A stretch of DNA of 64,000 bases from JAWWPY01 sp033854735 (GCA_033854735.1 JAWWPY010000439.1:7850-71849); one strand, 5' to 3'. Positions 48,902-57,482 are shown, counted from the stretch's first letter. Numbers and translations are program-made. The notes: generated from the sequence alone by a model not told the origin.

Positions 48902-49738
48902 GTGCAGTCGGAGCGGGACGTCGATGACGAGGTCGCCGGCCGGTACACCGTCCGCAGCGTGGCCCGGGCGATGCGGCTGCTGGGGATCGTGGCCGACGGG
49001 CCACCAGAGGGGCAGTCGCTCAGCGACCTGTCGAGGGCACTCGGCACGTCCAAGAGCACGACGCTGGCGCTGGCCCGCACGCTCGCGGCGTCCGGCCTGC
49101 TGCGTGACGTCCGGCCCGGGCCCAGGTACACGCTCGGGACGGCTTTGATCAGGCTGGGCGACATCGCCCGCGAGCAGCTGCCGATCGGGGGCCTGTGCCG
49201 GCCGCTGCTCGAGGAAATGGCCGGCCTCACGAAGATGACCGCCCGGGTCGCCATCTGTGAGGACGGCTTCCCCGTCTTCATCGAGCGGGTCGACGGGCCG
49301 GGCAGCGTCAGGTTCCACACGCCGGTCGGCCAGCGTGAAGTCCCGTACGCGTCCGCAGCGGGCAAGGCCATCCTGGCCACGATGAGCGAGCCGGAGGTCC
49401 GGGCCCTGTGCCAGCAGACCGGCCTGCAGGCCAGGACGGCGCACACCATCACCGACGTCGACTCGCTGCTGGACAACCTGGCCCTGGCCCGCGGCCACGG
49501 CTTCGCCGTGGATGACGAGGAGGACGCGGAGGGGGTTATCTGCGTCGGCGCGGCCTTCTTCGGCTACGACGGATCCTGCGCCGGGGCGGTCAGCGTGACG
49601 GGGATCAAGGGTGACCTGCCCGCGTGGCGGATGAATGAGCTGGGCCAGACCGTGCGCCGCTACGCCGACCGGGTCTCCGGGATCCTCGGCGGCGCCAGGT
49701 ACTCCGACCGGGCGCAGGCCATCGAGGCCAGGCCATGA
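48902..49738 (+). CDS. IclR-family transcriptional regulator of the sugar operon
   Basis: This 278-residue regulator has a winged helix (about 15-75, LSDLSRALGTSKSTTLALARTL) and an effector domain (80-265) with SAAGKAILATM and GVICVGAAFFGYDGSCAGAVSV. IclR proteins usually repress divergent catabolic genes and release DNA when a small acid binds. GGAGG lies seven bases before GTG 48902; the frame opens a few codons earlier. It overlaps the alcohol dehydrogenase by 4 bp. Two symmetrical DNA sites lie in the intergenic region upstream. Confidence 0.92.
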   Translation: MQSERDVDDEVAGRYTVRSVARAMRLLGIVADGPPEGQSLSDLSRALGTSKSTTLALARTLAASGLLRDVRPGPRYTLGTALIRLGDIAREQLPIGGLCRPLLEEMAGLTKMTARVAICEDGFPVFIERVDGPGSVRFHTPVGQREVPYASAAGKAILATMSEPEVRALCQQTGLQARTAHTITDVDSLLDNLALARGHGFAVDDEEDAEGVICVGAAFFGYDGSCAGAVSVTGIKGDLPAWRMNELGQTVRRYADRVSGILGGARYSDRAQAIEARP

Positions 49739-50778
49739 CCACACCAGCTCGTGACGAGCCATATCAAGGCGGCCCACTGAGGACAACACCGGACAGCGCG
49801 CTCATGGTGGTGAGCCCCGGCGATGTCGGGCTGCAGCGGCGCGCGCCGCTGGCCCCGGCCGAGGGTGAACTGCTCGTTGAGCCGGACCTGGTCGGGCTCT
49901 GCGGCACTGACCTGGAGATCATCGACGGGCTGATCGATCCCGCCTACATCCGGTATCCGCTCGCGCTGGGGCACGAGTGGACGGGGATCGTGGCCGGCGA
50001 CTCGCCGCTGGCCGGCCGCCGGGTGGCCGTCGAGGGCATCATCGGCTGCGGTCACTGTGCCCGCTGCGGCGCGGGCGAGACCAACCTGTGCGAGACCTAC
50101 GACGAGATCGGGTTCACCCGCGACGGGGCCGCGGCCGGCCAGATCGCCGTCCCGGCGCGGCTGGCGCACCCGCTTGATCCGTCGGTCAGCGCCGAGGATG
50201 CGGTGCTGACCGAGCCGTCGGCCGTCGTCTACCGCGGGCTGACCCGGGCCGGTGTCACACCCGGCGGCCGGGCTCTGGTGATCGGCGACGGGACAATTGC
50301 GCTGCTTGTCGTTGCGTTGCTTGGCCTGTGGTCTCCCGCGGAGACGGTGGTGCTCGGGCGGCGCGCCGGGCAGGCGGCCCTGGCGGCAGCGGCGGGCGCG
50401 ACCAGGTTCGTTACGCAGCCGGCCGGCCTGGCCGGCTTTGACCTGGTCGTGGAGGCGGCTGGCGTGGCGGAGGCGACCGCGGCCGCGCTGGCGGCCGCCC
50501 GCCGGGGGGGCACCGCGCTGCTGCTCGGCCTGCCGCCGCACGGGCAGACCGTCGCCCTGGCGCCGGACGACGTGGTCAACAACGACCTGACCATCCTGGG
50601 CAGCTTCGGCTACACCTCACGGGCCTGGCGCGACGTGGTCACCCTGCTGAACGCTGGCCAGTTCCGGCCGGGTTTCCTGGTCACCCACCGCTACCCGCTG
50701 GCCGACTGGGAGCAGGCCATCGCGAGCCTGCGCGGCGCGCAGAGCCCGCGCGGCAAGGTCCTGCTGGAGGTCCGCTGA
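49735..50778 (+). CDS. Zinc-dependent alcohol/sugar dehydrogenase (MDR family)
   Basis: This 347-residue medium-chain dehydrogenase has catalytic zinc ligands C56 and H80-E81 (LGHEWTG) and structural zinc cysteines C105, C108, C111 and C119. A Rossmann domain begins near ALVIGDGTIALLVVALLG. Relatives oxidise sugars or polyols such as L-arabinose, threonine or sorbitol. The ATG overlaps the iclR stop by 4 bp; an ATG at 49804 is an alternative because the first 23 residues are poorly conserved. With the divergent lactonase and dehydratase it would perform the first oxidation of an imported sugar. Confidence 0.9.
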   Translation: MTTPARDEPYQGGPLRTTPDSALMVVSPGDVGLQRRAPLAPAEGELLVEPDLVGLCGTDLEIIDGLIDPAYIRYPLALGHEWTGIVAGDSPLAGRRVAVEGIIGCGHCARCGAGETNLCETYDEIGFTRDGAAAGQIAVPARLAHPLDPSVSAEDAVLTEPSAVVYRGLTRAGVTPGGRALVIGDGTIALLVVALLGLWSPAETVVLGRRAGQAALAAAAGATRFVTQPAGLAGFDLVVEAAGVAEATAAALAAARRGGTALLLGLPPHGQTVALAPDDVVNNDLTILGSFGYTSRAWRDVVTLLNAGQFRPGFLVTHRYPLADWEQAIASLRGAQSPRGKVLLEVR

Positions 50779-50821
50779 CCGTTGCGGGTCGCGGGGAAGC
50801 CGAGGCCCACGGCCGGGAAAT

Positions 50822-50838
50822 TGCTACGCTAATTAGCA
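50822..50838. promoter_or_regulatory. TGCTA-N7-TAGCA dyad upstream of the DUF574 methyltransferase
   Basis: TGCTA (50822-50826) and TAGCA (50834-50838) flank a nested palindrome GCTAATTAGC (50828-50837). This is the only A/T-rich patch in the 93-bp gap and lies about 34 bp before the ATG at 50872. It probably overlaps the promoter. Confidence 0.4.
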
Positions 50839-50871
50839 GGGACGGCCGGGTTCGGGCGGGAAGGCAGGCCA

Positions 50872-51696
50872 ATGACAGATGTGTGGTTCAAAGGCATCGC
50901 TCCCAGCCGCGGCAAATCCGCCGGATTCGACATCAGCGTGGCTAATCCGGCACGGGTCTACGACTGCTGGTTAGGCGGGAAGGACAACTTCGCCGCAGAC
51001 CGGAAACTGGCTATGGAGGCGATGGCGGCCAACCCTGAGATCCTCGCCGAAGTACGCACGAACCGCGCATTCCTCGGACGGGCGGTGCGCCACCTGGTGG
51101 CGGAGGCCGGGGTCAGGCAGTTCCTCGACATCGGGACCGGCATGCCCACGGCCGACAACACCCATGAAGTCGCGCAGTGGACTGCCCCCGAATGCCGCGT
51201 CGTCTACGTCGACAACGACCCAGTCGTGCTCACGCATGCGCGCGCCCTGCTGACCAGCGCGCCGGACGGGACGATCGCCTACCTGGAGGCGGACGTGCGC
51301 GACGTCAACACGATTCTGGAACAGGCGAAACAGACGCTGGACTTCACCCAGCCCATTGCGATCATGCTCCTGATGGTCCTGCACATGATCCCGGACGCCG
51401 ACGATCCGTATGGCATCGTGACCCGGCTCGTGGAGGCCGTGCCGTCCGGCAGCTACCTGGCCATCTCGCACCCGGCCAGCGACATCAGCGCCCAGCTGAT
51501 GGCCGACATGGCCGAGCGGCTCAGCCGATCGGGCCCGGAGATGACACCGCGCACCAACACGCAGGTGTCGCGCTTCTTCACCGGCCTGGAACTGCTCGAA
51601 CCCGGCGTCGTGGCCCTGGCCGACTGGCGGCCTGGTCCCGCGGATGTCCGGCCGGCCGTTGCCCCCGGCTGGTGCGGCGCTGCCCGGAAGGCCTGA
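50872..51696 (+). CDS. SAM-dependent methyltransferase, DUF574 family
   Basis: This 274-residue protein of the actinobacterial DUF574 (PF04672) family has the hallmark N-terminal block NPARVYDCWLGGKDNFAADR and the SAM-binding FLDIGTGMPTADNTHEVAQ (about 84-102). VVYVDNDPVVLTHARALL follows. The family is expanded in filamentous actinomycetes and its substrates are unknown. It appears to be transcribed alone, convergent with the second WXG100 operon. Confidence 0.93.
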   Translation: MTDVWFKGIAPSRGKSAGFDISVANPARVYDCWLGGKDNFAADRKLAMEAMAANPEILAEVRTNRAFLGRAVRHLVAEAGVRQFLDIGTGMPTADNTHEVAQWTAPECRVVYVDNDPVVLTHARALLTSAPDGTIAYLEADVRDVNTILEQAKQTLDFTQPIAIMLLMVLHMIPDADDPYGIVTRLVEAVPSGSYLAISHPASDISAQLMADMAERLSRSGPEMTPRTNTQVSRFFTGLELLEPGVVALADWRPGPADVRPAVAPGWCGAARKA

Positions 51697-51701
51697 GGCA
51701 T

Positions 51702-52457
51702 TCAGCCGGGGAGCACGTCCTCGGGCCTGCTGATCCGGAATCCGAGCATGTCGAGAGCGAGCCCGCCGGAGTGCCGGGCCAGGGCGAGGGCCGCCTCGCC
51801 GACCCGCAGGGTCAGTTCATGCGGCGCGTGATCGGCCCGGGTGCCCGTGTTGAGATCCCAGTGATGCAGCCGCTGCTTTCGCAGCGGGCCGAGGGCAGGC
51901 GGTGAACTGCTGGCCACGTAGAGACCCGGGGACCAGTAGGCGGTGTAGAAGGATGCGCTCTTGCCGCTCAGGCTGTAGGAGTCATCGCGGGCATCCTCGA
52001 CGGTGAGGTTCCCGGCGTAGGGCTGCAGCGTTTCGATCACTTGCTCAGCCGCGAGAGGCTGCTCGCTGTACACCGAGGCGAGCAGGGCGAGCTTCGGCTG
52101 CAGCAGCGCCGGATGCATGATGCCGCCCAGCCGGGCCGCGAGGCCGCGCACCAGCCGCTCGCCATCGGCTCGCTTCTCTGCGTCGCTGCGGCGTGCGCTG
52201 CTGCGCTGCAGGGCCGCGTCCGCGTACCAGGCCACCGACACCCCGGCCGGGAGCCCGGCTTGCTGCGTGAGCTCGGGGGTCACCGTGAGCGGCCCGAAGA
52301 GCAGCACCCCGTTGCTGAACACGAGCCTGCCGCGCCAGTGCCGCACCTCGGGGTCGTACAACCGGGCCGTGTCAAGGAACACCGACCCGGGATCAGCGGC
52401 CAGCAGCAAGGCCGGCCCGGTGGCCAGCCGGCTCCCGGTGCGGTCGAAGAGCCCCAT
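51702..52457 (-). CDS. Unknown protein at the end of the second WXG100 operon
   Basis: This 251-residue soluble protein has no signal or membrane segment and no recognisable domain. It is mixed alpha/beta with a cluster SYSLSGKSASFYTAYWSPGLYV. It follows the large WXG-type protein by 60 bp on the same strand, the place of an immunity gene, but it is larger than usual for one. Role unknown. Confidence 0.6.
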   Translation of the reverse strand: MGLFDRTGSRLATGPALLLAADPGSVFLDTARLYDPEVRHWRGRLVFSNGVLLFGPLTVTPELTQQAGLPAGVSVAWYADAALQRSSARRSDAEKRADGERLVRGLAARLGGIMHPALLQPKLALLASVYSEQPLAAEQVIETLQPYAGNLTVEDARDDSYSLSGKSASFYTAYWSPGLYVASSSPPALGPLRKQRLHHWDLNTGTRADHAPHELTLRVGEAALALARHSGGLALDMLGFRISRPEDVLPG

Positions 52458-52486
52458 CCGCGCCTCCCGGCGTCCAGCTGAGAGCC

Positions 52487-52528
52487 TGCCAGACCCTCAG
52501 AAAATCGTGCCAGACCCTCAGAAAATCG
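52487..52528. repeat. Perfect 21-bp tandem duplication over the stop codon of the WXG-type gene
   Basis: TGCCAGACCCTCAGAAAATC plus G occurs twice head to tail (52487-52507 and 52508-52528). The proximal copy includes the last codons and stop (SIF-stop) of the 454-residue protein. The second copy repeats the same bases after the stop. Confidence 0.9.
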
Positions 52529-53882
52529 AGGTCACGCCGTGCCAGACGGACGAGGCCGCACCGCCGATGTCTCCGGCCAGCTGCTTGGTGTCGGCCCACG
52601 TGGCCGTCCCCGCGGCACCGAAATCGTAGACGGCTCCCAGTGCCCCGTGCTGATGCCATTCCTGGCCGAAGTCCTGGATGTAGTTGTGGATGTAGTCGCC
52701 GACGCCGAAGGCGACTACCCCGCCCGCCGCGACGCCCGCCGCCACGCCCAGAACCGGCGCGCCCGCGATGGACAGCCCGGCGACCGCCCCGCCGACGAGG
52801 CCCGCGACCGCCGTCCCGGCGGCGATGGACACCGCGCTGCCCGCACCCTCCAGCGGGTAGGCGGCCCACCCCGGCACGCCGTGCGCCATGTCGGCCTGCG
52901 CGTTGACGACAGTGTTGACGCCCGCGGCCAGAACGTCGACCACCGGGATATCGAGCGCCTTGCCGAGCAGGCTGGAATCCGAGATGCCGTCGGCCAGCTT
53001 GGCCACCCCCGGCACGTCGGACAGCCGCGTGCCGAACACCTTGGTGAACGCGTTCTCGCTGTTCTGGGCGGCGGTAACGTCCTGCTGGGCGGAGGCCAGC
53101 TGGTCCTTGGCGGTACGCAGGGCGGCCTTGACGTCGTCGGGCATCACGCCGAACCGGCCGTCCGCTTGCCTGGCCGCCGCCTGCGCGGTGGTCCAGGCGG
53201 CCTTGGCATCGGCCGCCTTCTCCGTCAGGGTCGCCACGTTCCTCGCGACCTGGTTGGAATAGGCGGTGGGGGTAGCCAGCAGGTCAGCGAGGTAGTCAGT
53301 CAGGGTGGCGCCCTCACCGACCTTCGGCCCGTAGTCGGCCGACGCCGGACTGCGGGCCATCAGGCCGAACAGCTTCTGCAGCTCGCCCGCGGCCTGCAGA
53401 CGGGCATTCTCCGCGGCTTGCACGCACTGCTGGCAGAAGGAGCCGTAGCCGAGCCGCCAGTCCTCTTGCGCCGGGCTGGCGTAGCGGGCGCTGGGCGCCT
53501 TCCCGTCCCCGCCGATCTGCACGCCGTGGGCGGCGGCCTTATCGGCGGCCTGCTCGAGCGCATTCTCGATCTTGGCCAGGTCCACCGCGAGCGAATTGAC
53601 TATGTCCCCGGTTTCGATGATCACCAGCCCGAGCGCGTTGGTCTCGGCCGCGACCTTTTCCCAGTTCGTGGTGAACGCCGACGCCGCCGAGCCCTGCCAC
53701 CCGGCATCATCGGCGATCTGGTGGACCTTCTTGTCCAGCGCCGTGACCACGTCGCCCACCTTGGGCACATACCCGTACAGCGTCCCGGCGAAGGCCGAGA
53801 GCCCGTGGATGTCACCGCCGACCCAGGTATAGGAGAATGGCATCAGGGGTGCCGGAGATTTGGTCGTTAAGCTGGGGCCCAC
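52518..53882 (-). CDS. Large WXG100-type effector with glycine-rich hydrophobic C-terminal region
   Basis: This 454-residue protein has an N-terminal WXG-like helical domain (about 20-130) with DDAGWQGSAASAFTTNWE. A central helical region (160-300) follows, then an Ala/Gly/Val hydrophobic stretch (about 345-400) able to enter membranes, and a short tail. It resembles type VII-secreted polymorphic toxins, but the C-terminus matches no nuclease family I know. A membrane-active effect is possible. GTG 53882 has AAGGGGGA upstream; ATG 53843 is an alternative. It is third in the operon after a SAV_915/SseB-like and a small WXG100-like protein. Confidence 0.72.
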   Translation of the reverse strand: MGPSLTTKSPAPLMPFSYTWVGGDIHGLSAFAGTLYGYVPKVGDVVTALDKKVHQIADDAGWQGSAASAFTTNWEKVAAETNALGLVIIETGDIVNSLAVDLAKIENALEQAADKAAAHGVQIGGDGKAPSARYASPAQEDWRLGYGSFCQQCVQAAENARLQAAGELQKLFGLMARSPASADYGPKVGEGATLTDYLADLLATPTAYSNQVARNVATLTEKAADAKAAWTTAQAAARQADGRFGVMPDDVKAALRTAKDQLASAQQDVTAAQNSENAFTKVFGTRLSDVPGVAKLADGISDSSLLGKALDIPVVDVLAAGVNTVVNAQADMAHGVPGWAAYPLEGAGSAVSIAAGTAVAGLVGGAVAGLSIAGAPVLGVAAGVAAGGVVAFGVGDYIHNYIQDFGQEWHQHGALGAVYDFGAAGTATWADTKQLAGDIGGAASSVWHGVTSIF

Positions 53883-53897
53883 GGCCGCGGTCCCCCT

Positions 53898-54209
53898 TCA
53901 GTTAATCTGGTCGGGAGAACTGATCTGGCTGATGAGCTTGATCAGGCTCTCCTCGGTATTGACGTAGTTGTCGTGCGCCTTCTTCAGCTTGGCCGCGTCG
54001 CTGTCCATGACGCCCGCGGCCTGCAGGTGCAGATTGCCGATCATCTCGACTACCACCTGCAGGCTCTTGTCGAATGCGGCGTCCCCGCCGTCCGGGCACG
54101 GCGGGCCGCTGTCGGGCATGATCGCCTTGAAAGTCGCGGCTTCCGCATGAAACACCGACGACGCATCGAGCAGATCAGCCATCACGACCTGGAATCCGCG
54201 ACCGCTCAT
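53898..54209 (-). CDS. WXG100-like small protein (DUF6317-like)
   Basis: This 103-residue all-helical protein (GFQVVMADLLDASSVFHAEA, then a central GPPCPDGGDAAFDKSLQVVV) has a helical hairpin layout like ESAT-6 proteins, but P-D-G-G replaces W-x-G in the turn. It resembles the DUF6317 proteins I recall from actinomycete type VII loci. Its start overlaps the SAV_915-like gene by 4 bp. Likely a secretion partner of the 454-residue protein. Confidence 0.75.
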   Translation of the reverse strand: MSGRGFQVVMADLLDASSVFHAEAATFKAIMPDSGPPCPDGGDAAFDKSLQVVVEMIGNLHLQAAGVMDSDAAKLKKAHDNYVNTEESLIKLISQISSPDQIN

Positions 54210-54562
54210 CGCACGCCCTCCCGCAGCGCGGCGATGTCACTCGGCTGCCAGCGCCACGCGTCCGGCTCGGCGTCCGGATCGAGCACGACCCGGTCTATCC
54301 CGGTGGCGCCCATGATTTCCCGGATGTTGCGCAACGGCAGGACCACCCACGGCTGCGCTGGGCCGAGCGCCGCCACGAGCCCAGTGACGGTCGTGAACAC
54401 GGGAAGGATCAAGCCGCCGTCGGCGGCCCGGCGGACCTCAAAGATCACGTCGCCTTCGTGGGCCTCGCGGACGTCGGGGCGAGCAGGCGCGACCACCATC
54501 TCCGGGATGTCACCGGCCCTCGCCGCGTTGCCGGCGGCGGCGTCCCCAGGCGTCATGATCAC
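54206..54562 (-). CDS. SAV_915/SseB-like protein, first gene of the second WXG100 operon
   Basis: This 118-residue protein has the pattern DVIFEVRRAADGGLILPVFTT ... AQPWVVLPLRNIREIM ... DRVVLDPD, which matches SseB-like N-terminal domains annotated SAV_915 in actinomycetes. These are often found beside WXG100 genes. ATG 54562 or ATG 54556 may be the start. It overlaps the next gene by 4 bp. Confidence 0.72.
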   Translation of the reverse strand: MIMTPGDAAAGNAARAGDIPEMVVAPARPDVREAHEGDVIFEVRRAADGGLILPVFTTVTGLVAALGPAQPWVVLPLRNIREIMGATGIDRVVLDPDAEPDAWRWQPSDIAALREGVR

Positions 54563-54639
54563 AGGGTACCCACCCAGGCGGCCCGCCGAGGGCGGAGACG
54601 ACGAAGAACGCGCCTGCCAGCGCAGCTGTCCCGGCGCCG

Positions 54640-55464
54640 TCAGCCGCCTATCGACTCATAGCGCCTCAGCGCCCAGTTCCACAGCATGCGGGCCGCCGTG
54701 AAGAGCACCAGCCCAGCGGCGGGCGAGGCGGCCGCGAGCCAGCCCGGCACGCCGGAGCCTGCCACCCGGCCGGTGATGACCGCCGCGGGCAGGTACGCGA
54801 TGAAGGCGACCGGCAGCACGAAGGTGAGGATCGATCTCGCCGCGCCCGGCAGCACCTTCAGCGGGTAGCTGCCGAACGTGGAGATCAGGCTGTCCACCCA
54901 CACCAGCCACGGGAGCCCCACCGTGAGCCGGAACGCTACCGCCGACACCACGGTCTGAATCGCCGCCTCCACCAGCGTTCCGCCTGCGACACCGGCGGCC
55001 AGGTACCCGGCCCGGGCCGGTGTCCAGGCCAGGTGCAGCTTCGCGAGCGCGAGGCCGAAGAGCAGGAACGCCGCCATCGTGTCGCCGAGCGCGTTCATCG
55101 GGAACTCCGCCAGCAGGACCTGACGGTACACCGGCAGCGGGCGGAGCATGTACCCGTCAATCCGGCCCTCCTGCACCAGCGTGGACATCAGCCACAGGTT
55201 GCCGAACGCCGCGACGTAGATGCCGTGCGACAGCAGGCGCATCGACGCGATCAGGAGCACCCCGCCCTGGGTCCATCCGCCGAGGCCAGGAAAGCGGGCC
55301 AGCAGGACCCCGGCGAACACGAGCACGGAGGACTGCCAGGCCAGCCCCATCAGCAGGGCCATCACGAAGTCGCCCCGGTACTCCAGGCGGGCCCGGACAT
55401 TCAGCCGGGTGATTCTCGCCGCGATGAACCATGCGGCCCGCCACCGGCTGATGATCGCCGGCAC
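54640..55464 (-). CDS. ABC-2 family permease, second subunit
   Basis: This 274-residue membrane protein has six hydrophobic segments and GRIDGYMLRPLPVYRQVLL, a block shared by paired ABC-2 permeases (PF06182 type) in actinobacteria. Start is GTG 55464, 2 bp after the preceding permease stop. With the neighbouring permease and ATPase it forms an exporter. The substrate is unknown. Confidence 0.87.
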   Translation of the reverse strand: MPAIISRWRAAWFIAARITRLNVRARLEYRGDFVMALLMGLAWQSSVLVFAGVLLARFPGLGGWTQGGVLLIASMRLLSHGIYVAAFGNLWLMSTLVQEGRIDGYMLRPLPVYRQVLLAEFPMNALGDTMAAFLLFGLALAKLHLAWTPARAGYLAAGVAGGTLVEAAIQTVVSAVAFRLTVGLPWLVWVDSLISTFGSYPLKVLPGAARSILTFVLPVAFIAYLPAAVITGRVAGSGVPGWLAAASPAAGLVLFTAARMLWNWALRRYESIGG

Positions 55465-55466
55465 GG

Positions 55467-56303
55467 TCAGCCGCCCTGCACGATGACCCGTGCCGCCGCC
55501 CGGCGCCACAGCAGCCCGGTCCCCGCCGCGAGCGCCGCGCACCAGATCGCCTGGACAGCTACCTGATGGCCGAGCGCCGACGCCGGAAGCCGGCCGACGT
55601 AGAGCGAGAGCGGGACGTTGAGCGTGCCCTGGAACGGCAGCCAGCTATCCGCGCGCTGGAACCAGGCCGGAAAGAACCACAGTGGCGCGAACGCCCCGGA
55701 CAGCAGGTTCTGCACGAACGCGGCGGCGGTCACGGCGTTGCCGTTCACCACGGTCCAGAAGCAGAGCAGGTCGACGGTCAGCTGCAGGTAATACAAGATC
55801 ACGAATCCGAACGCGAGCGTGATGACCGCCGCCATCCCGGCCGGCCAGGAAGCGGGCGGCGAGACCACGCCCAGCGCCCGGCACGCGGCATAACCCGCGG
55901 CCGCCCAGCCCGCTCCGTAGCCCAGGTCGCCGACCCCCCTGATCATGCAGTACCTGCGGGGCGAGACGGGCCGCAGGAACAGGTAGGCGATCGTCCCCTC
56001 CCGCACGAGCTGCATCATCTGGTCACGGTTCACCCACCGGTTGGCCGCCAGCCGGGCCCTCATGTACAGCACGCCGAGCAGCGCGTAGGTCGTGGCCTGG
56101 TCAGCGTTCAGGCCGGCGCTGGTGGCGGTCCGCGCGTAGAGCGCGCGCCACAGCCACCAGGTGAGCAGGAGCTGCGTGATCGTCATGGCCAGCGTCGACG
56201 CCAGGTGGCTCCACTGGCCGAGTTCCGTGACGGCGGTGATCCGGGCCGTGCGCCAGACGCGCCGCCGGGCCACCGGCACGGCGCCCGCCGGGCCGTCCGT
56301 CAT
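55467..56303 (-). CDS. ABC-2 family permease, first subunit
   Basis: This 278-residue membrane protein has six hydrophobic segments and REGTIAYLFLRPVSPRRYCM, the equivalent of the RPLP block in its sister permease. Its ATG overlaps the ATPase stop by 4 bp. It forms a heterodimeric ABC-2 exporter with the next gene. Confidence 0.88.
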   Translation of the reverse strand: MTDGPAGAVPVARRRVWRTARITAVTELGQWSHLASTLAMTITQLLLTWWLWRALYARTATSAGLNADQATTYALLGVLYMRARLAANRWVNRDQMMQLVREGTIAYLFLRPVSPRRYCMIRGVGDLGYGAGWAAAGYAACRALGVVSPPASWPAGMAAVITLAFGFVILYYLQLTVDLLCFWTVVNGNAVTAAAFVQNLLSGAFAPLWFFPAWFQRADSWLPFQGTLNVPLSLYVGRLPASALGHQVAVQAIWCAALAAGTGLLWRRAAARVIVQGG

Positions 56304-57337
56304 CGCGCCGCCGCCCCGCCCGGCGCCGCCGGGGCGGCCCGTGCGGCCGCGTGGGCCGTGCCGAACGCGGCCCGCACGACGTCTTCGAGGTCCGGCTCCT
56401 CGATTCCGACATCGATGACGGGCAACTGCTCAATGACCCGCCGCACCAGGTCCCTCGGGGTCATCGCCTCGGTGCCGTCCGGCGCGAGCGTGGCGCGGGC
56501 ACCGTCGGTGCTGACGACCCTGGCGCCAGGCACGGCGATCCCCGGGACGGCCGCTTCGAGCGTGATGTGGACCTGCCAGGAAACGCCGACCTCATCCCTG
56601 AGGCGCCCGAGCATGCCGTCGAACACCAGCCGGCCGTGGTCGATCAGCGCGACCCGCCCGGCCAGCCGGGCGACCTCGGTCATGTCATGAGTGGTCAGCA
56701 CCACCGTGCGGCCGCGCCGCTCAACCTGGTCCCGCAGGAATTCCCGGACCCGCTCCTTGACCACGACGTCCATCCCGATGGTCGGCTCGTCGAGGAAGAC
56801 CACGGGCGGATCGTGGATCAGCGCGGCGGCCAGGTCGCACCTGACCCGCTGGCCGAGCGAGAGCTGCCGGGCCCGGTTGTCCCAGAACTCCGGCAGCTCG
56901 AGGATCCGGTTGAACTCGGCCAGCTGCGCCTGGTACCTGGCTTCCGGGATGCCGTGGATGTCACGCAGGATGGCCAGCGACTCGCGGGCCGGCAGGTCCC
57001 ACCACAGCTGGGAACGCTGGCCGAACACCGCTCCGACGCCACGGGCGTTCGCGATGCGGTCCCGGTGCGGCACGATCCCGTTGACCTCGACCCGGCCGGC
57101 GCTGGGGGTGAGGATGCCGGTCAGCATCTTGATCGTGGTGGACTTCCCCGCGCCGTTCGGCCCCAGCATGACGAGCAGTTCCCCCGCGCCGACCCGCAGC
57201 GTGACACCATCGACGGCGGTCTTGGCCATCCGCTCGGGAGCGACCAGGGCCCTCAGCCCGCCGCGGATTCCCGGCCTGCGGACTGTGCTGCGGAAGACCT
57301 TGGTCAGTTCCTCCGCGATGATCGTGCCCGCAGGCAT
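56300..57337 (-). CDS. ABC exporter ATPase
   Basis: This 345-residue ATPase has Walker A LGPNGAGKSTT, a Q-loop region FGQRSQLWWDLP, the signature LSLGQRVRCDLAAAL, Walker B VVFLDEPTIGMD and the H-loop TTHDM. The Q-loop WWDLP and the two PF06182-like permeases mark the natural partner set. ATG 57337 has GGAGGAG upstream; the frame opens six codons earlier. It is the first gene of a three-gene operon preceded by a repeat-rich control region. Confidence 0.93.
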   Translation of the reverse strand: MPAGTIIAEELTKVFRSTVRRPGIRGGLRALVAPERMAKTAVDGVTLRVGAGELLVMLGPNGAGKSTTIKMLTGILTPSAGRVEVNGIVPHRDRIANARGVGAVFGQRSQLWWDLPARESLAILRDIHGIPEARYQAQLAEFNRILELPEFWDNRARQLSLGQRVRCDLAAALIHDPPVVFLDEPTIGMDVVVKERVREFLRDQVERRGRTVVLTTHDMTEVARLAGRVALIDHGRLVFDGMLGRLRDEVGVSWQVHITLEAAVPGIAVPGARVVSTDGARATLAPDGTEAMTPRDLVRRVIEQLPVIDVGIEEPDLEDVVRAAFGTAHAAARAAPAAPGGAAAR

Positions 57338-57416
57338 GTGCGCTCTCCTCCGCATAGTCGCGGATCAGGCCGCGCGTGCTCGACGATTCGAGCTGAGAGC
57401 CTCCCTGGCCCCTTGA

Positions 57417-57482
57417 TAAACCGGTTTACAAACGTATCAACGGCCCCGAAAATCGCGCAAACGTATTAGTGCAAACGTATTA
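57417..57482. promoter_or_regulatory. Operator region: TAAACCGGTTTA palindrome and three CAAACGTATYA repeats
   Basis: A perfect 12-bp palindrome TAAACCGGTTTA (57417-57428) is followed by direct repeats CAAACGTATCA (57429), CAAACGTATTA (57458) and CAAACGTATTA (57472). Spacings are 29 and 14 bp. The patch is sharply A/T-rich in a 70 % GC context. It lies 80-145 bp upstream of the ABC ATPase start and is the likely promoter/operator of the exporter operon. Confidence 0.65.
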
